Shown: one piece after another, positions 1 to 5,154 of the stretch
Position numbering within the stretch: the stretch's first letter is position 1
Layout of the letters: every line of letters begins with the position of its first letter
Assembly (NCBI GenBank): GCA_030151845.1
Contig: JASLCM010000125.1
Span: forward strand, 1 to 5,154
Length of the DNA stretch: 5,154 bases
Direction of reading: 5' to 3'
DNA from: Bacteroides sp.
Lineage (GTDB): Bacteria > Bacteroidota > Bacteroidia > Bacteroidales > Bacteroidaceae
Position numbers and translations under genes: made by a program
Notes under the pieces: generated by a model
What the model was told of the DNA's origin: nothing
What the model saw: only the letters and a program-made list of their open reading frames with translations
The model's database searches: none

Positions 1-26
1 AAAGGGTCTCCACGTGGAGACCCTTT
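1..26 (-). terminator. Intrinsic terminator after glpT (perfect palindrome, cut by window edge)
   Basis: Bases 1-13 (AAAGGGTCTCCAC) are the exact reverse complement of bases 14-26, giving a 26-nt perfect palindrome that folds into a GC-rich hairpin with a tight loop around CACGTG. It lies 25 nt downstream of the glpT stop codon in the direction of transcription. The T-tract expected on the minus strand would continue from the stem's terminal TTT past the left edge, so it cannot be confirmed. Because the stem is perfect, it could also stop transcription arriving from the left. Confidence 0.75.
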
Positions 27-51
27 ACGTAACTATTTAGTTAAATCTTTT

Positions 52-1392
52 TTACTCTCTATTGGCAAGCATTATTTTCTCCTCTTTGTGAGTCATTCCC
101 ATAAAGAGGAAAGATAATGCACAAGCTGCTAATAGCATTCTAAAGCCCCAATCCCAACCTAGTAGATCAACAATATGCCCCATTAAAATGTTCGCTAAAA
201 TTGCTGTTCCAAAGAAATAGCCAAAGAATCCTGTCAGGCCAGCTGCAGTTCCAGCTGCTTTTTTAGGTGCCAAGTCTAATGCCTGTACCCCTATTAGCAT
301 CACCGGACCATAAATTAAGAATCCTATCGCAATTAAGGCTACACTATCTAGTAACTTACTATCCATATTTTTCCAATAGATAAAAACAAAGATAGAAACT
401 AATGCCATGTAAATCATCGTGGTTATAGCACGTTTCCCCTTAAAGACCTTGTCACTTAACCAACCACATATAATAGTTCCTGGTATTGCAGCCCACTCAT
501 AAGCAGAGTATGCCCAACCCACATCTTTTATATCATATCCTTTTATATCTTTTAAATAAGTAGGTGCCCAGTCTAATACACCGTAACGAACTAAGTATAC
601 AAAAGCATTAGCAAAGGCTATAAACCATAAGGTTTTATTCTTTAATACATAAGTAAAGAATATCTCTTTCGTAGTAAGTTCTTCTTCTGATTTTTCAGAG
701 TAATTCTTCGGATAATCATTTCTATACTCTTCAATAGGAGGTAATCCGCAAGACTGTGGAGTATCACGAATCAATAAAAGACTCAGAAGGGCAATTATAA
801 TTGCAACAACTGCAGGAAAAATAAAAGTACCTGCTTGCCAGGTTCCAAACCACAGCATACCATAGGCAGCCATTGGTCCTATTAATCCGCCTCCTACATT
901 ATGTGCCACATTCCAAATAGACATCTTAGTACCACGTTCATTTTGAGAAAACCAGTGAGTCATAACCCTACCGCATGGAGGCCACCCCATACCTTGGAAC
1001 CAACCTATCATAAACTGTGTTAGGAACATCGCAACAATCGATGATATACCTAAAGTAGTTCCCAAGAAGAGAGTAACTAATGCAGATAAAATTAACCCTA
1101 ATGGCAAGAAGTAGCGAGCATTACTACGATCGGAAACTCCTCCCATAATAAACTTAGATAGTCCGTAAGCAATCGCATTTGCCGATAAAGCCAGCCCTAA
1201 GTCTCCCTTATCAAAGCCCATTTCTGCCAGATGAGGTATGGCTAAAGTAAAGTTTTTACGAACTAGGTAATATCCAGCATAACCAATGAATATCCCCGAA
1301 AATACTTGAAGTCTCAGCCGTTTATAGGTTGGATCAATCTTCTCCTTTGCCAACAATGGCTTATGCTCTGCAGGTTTTAAAAAATTCCACAT
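52..1392 (-). CDS. glpT: Glycerol-3-phosphate:phosphate antiporter (GlpT, MFS)
   Basis: This 446-residue inner-membrane protein matches the organophosphate:phosphate antiporter family of the major facilitator superfamily, and its whole length lines up with the remembered E. coli GlpT (about 452 aa). It would import sn-glycerol-3-phosphate in exchange for inorganic phosphate. Visible hallmarks are the N-terminal FKPAEHKPLL, YYLVRKNF with R45, K80 in LSKFIMGG, the TM2-TM3 loop VSDRSN (87-91), WFQGMGWPPCGR (131-142), H164 in NVAHNVGGG, the central-loop signature RDTPQSCGLPPIEEY (209-223), R269 in YLVRYG, and LAPKKAAGTAAG (374-385). R45, K80, H164 and R269 correspond to substrate-site residues of E. 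coli GlpT (R45, K80, H165, R269). Residue 370 is Gln where E. coli has His371; as I recall, B. subtilis GlpT also has Gln. About 12 membrane segments in two halves are expected. The start fits the family N-terminus exactly. No other glp gene is in the window, so it looks monocistronic, with its own promoter and terminator. Confidence 0.97.
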   Translation of the reverse strand: MWNFLKPAEHKPLLAKEKIDPTYKRLRLQVFSGIFIGYAGYYLVRKNFTLAIPHLAEMGFDKGDLGLALSANAIAYGLSKFIMGGVSDRSNARYFLPLGLILSALVTLFLGTTLGISSIVAMFLTQFMIGWFQGMGWPPCGRVMTHWFSQNERGTKMSIWNVAHNVGGGLIGPMAAYGMLWFGTWQAGTFIFPAVVAIIIALLSLLLIRDTPQSCGLPPIEEYRNDYPKNYSEKSEEELTTKEIFFTYVLKNKTLWFIAFANAFVYLVRYGVLDWAPTYLKDIKGYDIKDVGWAYSAYEWAAIPGTIICGWLSDKVFKGKRAITTMIYMALVSIFVFIYWKNMDSKLLDSVALIAIGFLIYGPVMLIGVQALDLAPKKAAGTAAGLTGFFGYFFGTAILANILMGHIVDLLGWDWGFRMLLAACALSFLFMGMTHKEEKIMLANRE

Positions 1393-1450
1393 AGTATTAG
1401 TATATCTCTAAATAAAATTAATAACTCGTCCCCTATTGGGTATTTCGAAG

Positions 1451-1481
1451 CAAAAGTATTTATAAATGGCTACAAACCAAA
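1451..1481 (-). promoter_or_regulatory. Bacteroidales-type promoter of glpT
   Basis: On the minus strand, TACTTTTG (1458-1451) fits the -7 consensus TAnnTTTG. TTTG (1481-1478) lies 19 nt upstream of it, which suits the -33 element of Bacteroidales housekeeping promoters. Transcription would start near 1440-1446, leaving a leader of about 50 nt before the ATG at 1392. No Shine-Dalgarno sequence is evident in the leader, which is usual for the phylum. A TATCGAAA-type motif lies just upstream of the -33 box. Confidence 0.6.
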
Positions 1482-1484
1482 ACT

Positions 1485-1561
1485 TATCGAAACAAAAATC
1501 CAACAAATATTTAAGGATTTAATTTTTTTTTAAGTTATCGAAACCTATTAACATTTCGATA
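1485..1561. repeat. Three copies of TATCGAAA, two forming an inverted pair
   Basis: On the plus strand, TTATCGAAAC occurs at 1484-1493 and again at 1535-1544, and the inverted form TTTCGATA occurs at 1554-1561, inside the last codons of the cysteine desulfidase gene. The second and third copies face each other across 10 nt and could pair as an 8-bp hairpin, extendable to 10 positions with one mismatch. The minus strand has an A-run, not a T-run, after this hairpin, so it does not resemble an intrinsic terminator. The first copy sits just upstream of the predicted glpT -33 element, where an activator could bind. A regulatory role is inference. Confidence 0.35.
1494..1520. terminator. Weak hairpin in the cyuA-glpT spacer, possible terminator
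   Basis: AAATCC (1496-1501) can pair with GGATTT (1515-1520) across an AT-rich 13-nt loop. On the minus strand the right-hand arm runs on as TTTTTG, which could end the lipoprotein-OMP-desulfidase transcript. On the plus strand the stem is followed by a run of nine T (1523-1531). The stem is only 6 bp and low in GC, so termination would be inefficient at best. No stronger terminator is visible between the two genes, so some read-through into glpT is possible. Confidence 0.25.
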
Positions 1562-2822
1562 TCATAATATCTAGTACCAGCTTGTCGGTCTCATTCATTC
1601 CTGTAGCTCCAATTTTAGTTAGATTTTTAATGGTTTTATCCACATCACTATCTATAATCCCCTCTGTTGAACGAACACATTTTCCTTCCAGTGCCATTAA
1701 GGCAGACAGTATAGCAGTAGAAACTCCTGTTGAAACTTTTAGGGAGCAACTTGGTTTAGCTCCATCACAAATCATTCCTGTTATATTAGCTATCATATTC
1801 TGTACTGCATAAGAAATTTCTTTATAGCCCCCTCCCATTAGCCAAGTAATCCCACAACTTGAACCAGTGGCGGCAACAACACACCCACACAAAGCAGACA
1901 GTTTACCTAAATTTTGTTTGATGTAAATGGCAGTAAGATGACTCAAAACGAGTGCCCTAGCTAATTCTTCTCGACTTTTTCCTTGATCTTCTGCATAAAT
2001 CAAAACAGGTAATGTTGCAGATATTCCTTGATTTCCACTACCTGAGTTACTCATCACAGGAATCATAGCTCCTGCCATTCTAGCATCACAGGCTGCTGCA
2101 GTATAAGAAAGAGCCCTCGTGAAAGAATCAGATTGGATCTCCTCCTTTGCACGGATCATTTTTCCCAATGAATGTCCATATTCACCTTCAAATGCTAACT
2201 GTGCTGCCTTTTTATTCAAACGAGCCGCCTCTAAAATAAAAGCAATCCTATCTAAATCGACAGAGATCGAAAAATCATACACCTTTTTCAGGTTCAATTC
2301 AGGCTCACTCTTCTCCTCTATCCGCAAAGAATGAGTTTTTTCATCTAAAAGAAGTTCATTGGGAGCCTCTAAATAGATAAATTTAGTATGACTCCCCGCT
2401 ATAATTGCTTTACTACTTCTTTCTCCTTTTGTTGCAGTTACTTCAATATAAAGCTTATCGGGAACAGACTCTTTTAAGCTTATTTCAATCCGTTTCTCAT
2501 CAACAAACTGTTTCGCAGCTTGAACTGAGCTTTTATTACTCTCCTTTAATACCTCCAAGCCATAATCAGACTTACCAATAAGTGTTCCTAATGCTATTGC
2601 AATAGGAAGCCCCACCATGTCTGTACTTGGTATACCTACCCCCATCGCATTCTTTAACACATTAGCGCTTAACTCAACTGATAGGTACTCTGGTATATCG
2701 CCAAGCAGTTCTCTTGCCTTAGCTGCACACAAGGCTACTGCTATAGGCTCTGTACAACCTATAGCTGGAACAACCTCCCTCTTTAGCAGATCCAGTATAT
2801 TTTGGTATTCTTCGCTATTCAT
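1548..2822 (-). CDS. cyuA: L-cysteine desulfidase, UPF0597/CyuA family (serine dehydratase alpha-type fold)
   Basis: This 424-residue soluble protein belongs to the UPF0597 family, which includes E. coli CyuA (YhaM) and archaeal L-cysteine desulfidase. The fold is shared with the alpha domain of iron-sulfur L-serine dehydratases. Characterised members use a [4Fe-4S] cluster, not PLP, to split L-cysteine into pyruvate, ammonia and hydrogen sulfide. Family marks are AIGCTEP (20-26), SNSGSGNQGI (258-267), ALCGC (310-314), ATGSSCGITWLMGGG (318-332) and ICDGAKPSC (351-359). C23, C312 and C352 are the likely cluster ligands. C312 and C352 are 40 residues apart, as are Cys282 and Cys322 reported for the Methanocaldococcus enzyme as I recall it, where Cys25 is the third. 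C314, C323 and C359 are further cysteines in the same region. It lacks a signal peptide and should be cytoplasmic. The start lies 13 nt after the stop of the beta-barrel gene, implying co-transcription. Serine deamination is an alternative or additional activity. Family assignment is firm; the substrate is inferred. Confidence 0.9.
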   Translation of the reverse strand: MNSEEYQNILDLLKREVVPAIGCTEPIAVALCAAKARELLGDIPEYLSVELSANVLKNAMGVGIPSTDMVGLPIAIALGTLIGKSDYGLEVLKESNKSSVQAAKQFVDEKRIEISLKESVPDKLYIEVTATKGERSSKAIIAGSHTKFIYLEAPNELLLDEKTHSLRIEEKSEPELNLKKVYDFSISVDLDRIAFILEAARLNKKAAQLAFEGEYGHSLGKMIRAKEEIQSDSFTRALSYTAAACDARMAGAMIPVMSNSGSGNQGISATLPVLIYAEDQGKSREELARALVLSHLTAIYIKQNLGKLSALCGCVVAATGSSCGITWLMGGGYKEISYAVQNMIANITGMICDGAKPSCSLKVSTGVSTAILSALMALEGKCVRSTEGIIDSDVDKTIKNLTKIGATGMNETDKLVLDIMISKC

Positions 2823-2835
2823 AAATAGAAGATAA

Positions 2836-3606
2836 TCAGAATAACTTATAAGAGAGACCTAATCCGAGATACAGGTTGTACATTTTATAAGTTACACCTT
2901 TAAAATCTGATGGAAATATAGGAATAAAACCCCAAGAGAACTCTCCTGTAGCCGAAAGTTTTCTCGTAAATTTCCAATCGGCCCCAACAAGTAGCCCAGC
3001 ATCTATTGTATTCAAATCTTTAGAGAAATCGAATTCAGCCGATGTTACATTAATGATATCTCCTGTAGGTCCACCCTCTCTAATATACCCATCATCGGCT
3101 ATACCAGTAAATTTAGAGGTATGCATCCAGGAGAAAAATCCACCAGCATGAAAAGTCCAAATACTAGATAGGCGATAAGTAGCCATTGCTGGTAAGGTAA
3201 AATACCCATTTTTTATTCTCGTTTCATTGAACCCAGAGAAAGTCCCTTCAAATTCACCTCTTTTATCTCCTTCACCTACTTTTAAATTGGTATACCAGTA
3301 TTTTACCTGAGCACTCTCTTTCATCCCTTTATGCTCAATAGTAAAACCTGATGTAATCCCCCATTTTCCATCGGGTTCAAACCATCGGGTCGACCGAATA
3401 CCTAAAATGGGATTCAAACCCGTTGTAAAAGATTCAATTTTTCGAATCTCCGCCGGTAACGGAATAGGAGTAGTCCCTCCCACATTAATCCCAACTCGAA
3501 TCGCATGCTCCCAATGCCTAGACTCCTTCGTCTGTCCAAACAATTGATGAACAAAAAAACATTGGATGCATAAAGTCAAACTAAATATGATATTCTTTCT
3601 AGACAT
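2836..3606 (-). CDS. Outer-membrane beta-barrel protein (PorT-like/OMP_b-brl type)
   Basis: This 256-residue protein begins with a Sec signal peptide: basic SRK, a hydrophobic core IIFSLTLCIQCFFV, and probable cleavage before Q25 in LFG-Q, a common Bacteroidota pattern. The mature part alternates polar and hydrophobic residues in short strands with aromatic girdles, such as KWGITSGFTIEHKG (81-94), NGYFTLPAMATYRL (133-146), WTFHAGGFFSW (150-160), LLVGADWKFTRKLSATGEFSWG (205-226) and the last strand YNLYLGLGLSYKLF. It ends in Phe, the usual C-terminal signature of outer-membrane barrels. The size suggests about 8-10 strands. It starts 5 nt after the PCMD lipoprotein gene and is followed 13 nt later by the cysteine desulfidase gene, so it is probably the middle gene of the operon. 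Small barrels of this kind occur beside PCMD lipoproteins in Bacteroidales, which suggests a shared envelope role. The actual function and any ligand are unknown. Confidence 0.8.
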   Translation of the reverse strand: MSRKNIIFSLTLCIQCFFVHQLFGQTKESRHWEHAIRVGINVGGTTPIPLPAEIRKIESFTTGLNPILGIRSTRWFEPDGKWGITSGFTIEHKGMKESAQVKYWYTNLKVGEGDKRGEFEGTFSGFNETRIKNGYFTLPAMATYRLSSIWTFHAGGFFSWMHTSKFTGIADDGYIREGGPTGDIINVTSAEFDFSKDLNTIDAGLLVGADWKFTRKLSATGEFSWGFIPIFPSDFKGVTYKMYNLYLGLGLSYKLF

Positions 3607-3611
3607 ACTAC

Positions 3612-4712
3612 TTAATTTTTTGGTACAATTTTTACTTCATCAACAATCATTTCGCTCCCTGGTGTTCCAGAGTAAGCATCTCCCTTGTAGCTAGAAGAGA
3701 ACACCACTGCCAGTTTATAAGACTTCTTTTCAAAGTCGACTTTCATATCTTCTTTATACTCGAAAGGAATATCAAACTCTATTAACCCATCTCCTTCTGT
3801 AGCTCCACGATGAGGATCTTTCGTTATAGCTATGATATTAGGATGTGTTAAAATGGTATGCCCATCAAGAAACTCAAGTTTCTCATCCACTTCATAGAAC
3901 ACCGCATAAATCGCACATAGGTCTTTTTTATCTGGCCATCTCTTCCCTTCAGAGTCTATATAATCTCCTGTACCTGGTTTGTATCTATATCTTCCTACAA
4001 ACCGGTCGGGTAAATAATCACAGTAGGTTCCAAACTGTGTAACAGAAAGTGGATCTGTTATACCATTAGCTAAATTCATTGTACCCGTAAAAAGAGAACC
4101 TGCAACAATTGGGATATACTGTATCCCCAAAATATTACCAGGCCCTTTATCTGTTTTGAGTCGAGCCATTCTTTTTCCATTAATTAAGACTGAATGTACT
4201 GGGTAAGAGGTAGAGTCCTCATACGCTTGGTATACAGCGACCCCTTTGTTACTCGTGGCCCATATAGGTATTTTTTCTCCTTTATCTCCTCTCTCAATAG
4301 GGGTTTCATAAACATATTTTCCTGTACTTGGACGATAAGACTCCCACGTCTCAAAAGAACTCTCGTAAAACATATAAGGCGATAAAATAACTTTGTATTT
4401 TTTTTCATATTTACCGCTCTCTGAGACAACAGTATACTCTACTGGATAACTAAAGTCTTGTGGAACACCACTTTCTGGTGTTATTGTTGCACCAGGCGTT
4501 GTCTCTATCTCTGGGGTCAGATTACTCACATCAGCATTTTTAGGAATCGAAATAAAGATATCTCTACCTTCTATTTTGGCCTCGCTGAGCACAACCTTTT
4601 TAGGTAACTTAAAAGAAAGAATATCTGCCTCAGGATTTAAAGGCTCACTCTTTATACATGAAGAGAGTAAAAGGAGACTTCCAATTACTCCTAACGTTAT
4701 TTTTACGTTCAT
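3612..4712 (-). CDS. PCMD-domain lipoprotein with N-terminal Ig-like domain
   Basis: This is a 366-residue exported lipoprotein. The signal peptide MNVKITLGVIGSLLLLSSC has a lipobox LSSC with the acylated Cys at 19. A small beta-sandwich, roughly 28-110, follows: ILSFKLPKKVVLSE...IFISIPKNADVSNLTPEIETTPGATITP...YTVVSESGKYEKKYKV. This resembles the Ig-like repeat at the front of many Bacteroidales surface proteins. Residues about 113-364 form a lectin-like jelly-roll of the PCMD family, marked by FYESSFETWE (115-124), KYKPGTGDY-like RYKPGTGDYID (243-253), CAIYAVFYEV (266-275), and the C-terminal KLAVVFSSSYKGDAYSGTPGSEMIVDEVKI (333-362). The last segment is shared with the partial gene at the right edge. 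The PCMD name reflects a putative link to carbohydrate metabolism or binding; the function is not established. The outer-membrane location is inferred. The residues after Cys19 (IKSEP) are only mildly acidic, so surface export is uncertain. It has its own promoter and leads the three-gene operon. Confidence 0.85.
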   Translation of the reverse strand: MNVKITLGVIGSLLLLSSCIKSEPLNPEADILSFKLPKKVVLSEAKIEGRDIFISIPKNADVSNLTPEIETTPGATITPESGVPQDFSYPVEYTVVSESGKYEKKYKVILSPYMFYESSFETWESYRPSTGKYVYETPIERGDKGEKIPIWATSNKGVAVYQAYEDSTSYPVHSVLINGKRMARLKTDKGPGNILGIQYIPIVAGSLFTGTMNLANGITDPLSVTQFGTYCDYLPDRFVGRYRYKPGTGDYIDSEGKRWPDKKDLCAIYAVFYEVDEKLEFLDGHTILTHPNIIAITKDPHRGATEGDGLIEFDIPFEYKEDMKVDFEKKSYKLAVVFSSSYKGDAYSGTPGSEMIVDEVKIVPKN

Positions 4713-4738
4713 TGGCTCTTCTATTTATATTTAAACTA

Positions 4739-4766
4739 CAAATATACTGATTTAAGAACAAAGCAA
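4739..4766 (-). promoter_or_regulatory. Bacteroidales-type promoter of the PCMD-OMP-desulfidase operon
   Basis: On the minus strand TATATTTG (4746-4739) matches the -7 consensus TAnnTTTG, and a TTG (4766-4764) lies 17 nt upstream as a possible -33 element. The implied start near 4730 would leave a leader of only about 20 nt before the ATG at 4712. That leader contains GAAGAG about 4 nt before the ATG, a weak purine-rich ribosome-binding candidate. The promoter sits directly downstream of the terminator of the preceding gene, which fits a fresh transcription start here. The AT-rich context makes a chance -7 match possible. Confidence 0.45.
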
Positions 4767-4784
4767 CTCATTGAGTTACAAATA

Positions 4785-4812
4785 AAAAGTCCCACACAAG
4801 TGTAGGACTTTT
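4785..4812 (-). terminator. Intrinsic terminator after the partial PCMD gene
   Basis: AAAAGTCC (4785-4792) and GGACTTTT (4805-4812) are complementary, and inside them ACAC (4794-4797) pairs with GTGT (4800-4803). The remaining position, C4793 opposite A4804, is a mismatch in a plus-strand RNA but becomes a G-U wobble in the minus-strand RNA, giving an unbroken 13-bp stem there. In that direction the stem runs into TTTTTATTT. Strand bias, U-tract and position 20 nt after the stop at 4832 all indicate that it ends the leftward transcript of the gene entering from the right. Confidence 0.85.
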
Positions 4813-4831
4813 CAATATTTTTTTGATGGAC

Positions 4832-5154
4832 TTAGTTTTCTATTACAATCTCTACATCATCAATATACAGTGTACTCCCTGGAGCACCACTAAATTTATC
4901 TCCCCAACGGCTAGATGAGAAAATTAACGCAAGCTTATACTTCTTAGCTGGATCGTACTCCTTCTTATATTCCAGTTCGAAAGAAAACGCTTCATACTCC
5001 TTCGTTTCCCCACCAAACTTTTGACCAAGAGCAACAATTTTATCAGAAGTGTAGATATCAACACCAGTTAATGTTTCTTTCTTATGATCAGCAACCTCGT
5101 AAAGGACAGCCGATATTGCATATTCATCCTTTGCTGTAGGGTTAAGTTCTGCTT
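4832..5154 (-). CDS. PCMD-domain protein, C-terminal part (continues past right edge)
   Basis: Reading the minus strand from the window edge gives 106 uninterrupted codons and a TAA at 4834-4832; the start lies outside the window. The translation includes YAISAVLYEV, then KEYDPAKKYKLALIFSSS, then RWGDKFSGAPGSTLYIDDVE and the ending IVIEN. It aligns with the C-terminus of the lipoprotein encoded at 3612-4712: SYKLAVVFSSSYKGDAYSGT there against KYKLALIFSSSRWGDKFSGA here, with 18 of 32 residues identical across the last conserved block. This is therefore the jelly-roll end of a second, diverged PCMD protein and very likely also a secreted lipoprotein, though its N-terminus is not visible. A strong terminator follows, so it is probably not co-transcribed with the next PCMD gene. 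Its function is unknown. Confidence 0.85.
   Translation of the reverse strand, partial: AELNPTAKDEYAISAVLYEVADHKKETLTGVDIYTSDKIVALGQKFGGETKEYEAFSFELEYKKEYDPAKKYKLALIFSSSRWGDKFSGAPGSTLYIDDVEIVIEN

Noticed and set aside
1393..1450. Riboswitch or structured leader in front of glpT
   Set aside because: The predicted leader is about 50 nt, AT-rich, and shows no stable paired elements or known aptamer motif.
1536..1561. Hairpin at the 3' end of the desulfidase gene as an intrinsic terminator
   Set aside because: In the direction of transcription it is followed by a run of A, not T, and the stem has only two GC pairs. It is better treated as part of the repeated-motif observation.
1582..1812. Plus-strand open frame of 76 codons inside the desulfidase gene
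   Set aside because: It lies wholly antisense to a gene with clear family motifs, and its product shows no recognisable domain. The same applies to plus-strand frames at 2119-2334, 2617-2835, 3845-4042 and 4194-4385.
2821..2832. 12-nt word ATAAATAGAAGA, repeated in inverted orientation at 4717-4728 near another start codon
   Set aside because: The two copies face opposite ways relative to their genes, so they cannot play the same ribosome-binding role. In AT-rich DNA such a match can arise by chance.
4184..4429. Minus-strand open frame of 81 codons overlapping the PCMD lipoprotein in another frame
   Set aside because: The region is fully accounted for by the lipoprotein reading frame. The alternative frame has no family resemblance and no start signal.

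Overview
The window looks like chromosomal DNA of a low-GC member of the Bacteroidota, most likely Bacteroidales. The evidence is: a lipoprotein with a PCMD (putative carbohydrate metabolism) domain paired with a small outer-membrane beta-barrel protein, start codons without clear Shine-Dalgarno sequences, and two promoters matching the Bacteroidales pattern (TTG/TTTG at -33, TAnnTTTG at -7). Genus cannot be decided from what is here. Every gene is on the minus strand, so transcription runs from right to left.

Layout in transcription order. (a) 4832-5154: the C-terminal 106 residues of a PCMD-type protein that continues past the right edge, followed by a strong intrinsic terminator at 4785-4812. 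(b) A promoter at 4739-4766 starts a compact three-gene unit: a PCMD-domain lipoprotein (3612-4712), then after 5 nt an outer-membrane beta-barrel protein (2836-3606), then after 13 nt a UPF0597/CyuA-type L-cysteine desulfidase (1548-2822). (c) A 155-nt spacer carries a good Bacteroidales promoter and three copies of an 8-nt motif. It leads into glpT (52-1392), a glycerol-3-phosphate:phosphate antiporter of the major facilitator superfamily, which ends at a perfect palindromic hairpin (1-26) on the left edge.

How the genes may work together. The lipoprotein and beta-barrel are probably a cell-envelope pair. The enzyme is cytoplasmic and would break cysteine into pyruvate, ammonia and sulfide. 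Their tight packing suggests co-transcription, but nothing in the sequence shows a shared biochemical role. glpT is a separate unit that imports glycerol-3-phosphate. The two PCMD genes are diverged tandem paralogs under separate transcription signals.

No mobile element, CRISPR array, RNA gene or clearly novel system is visible. The most interesting points are the unexplained coupling of PCMD/OMP genes to a cysteine desulfidase, the tandem PCMD duplication, and the repeated TATCGAAA motif at the glpT promoter.
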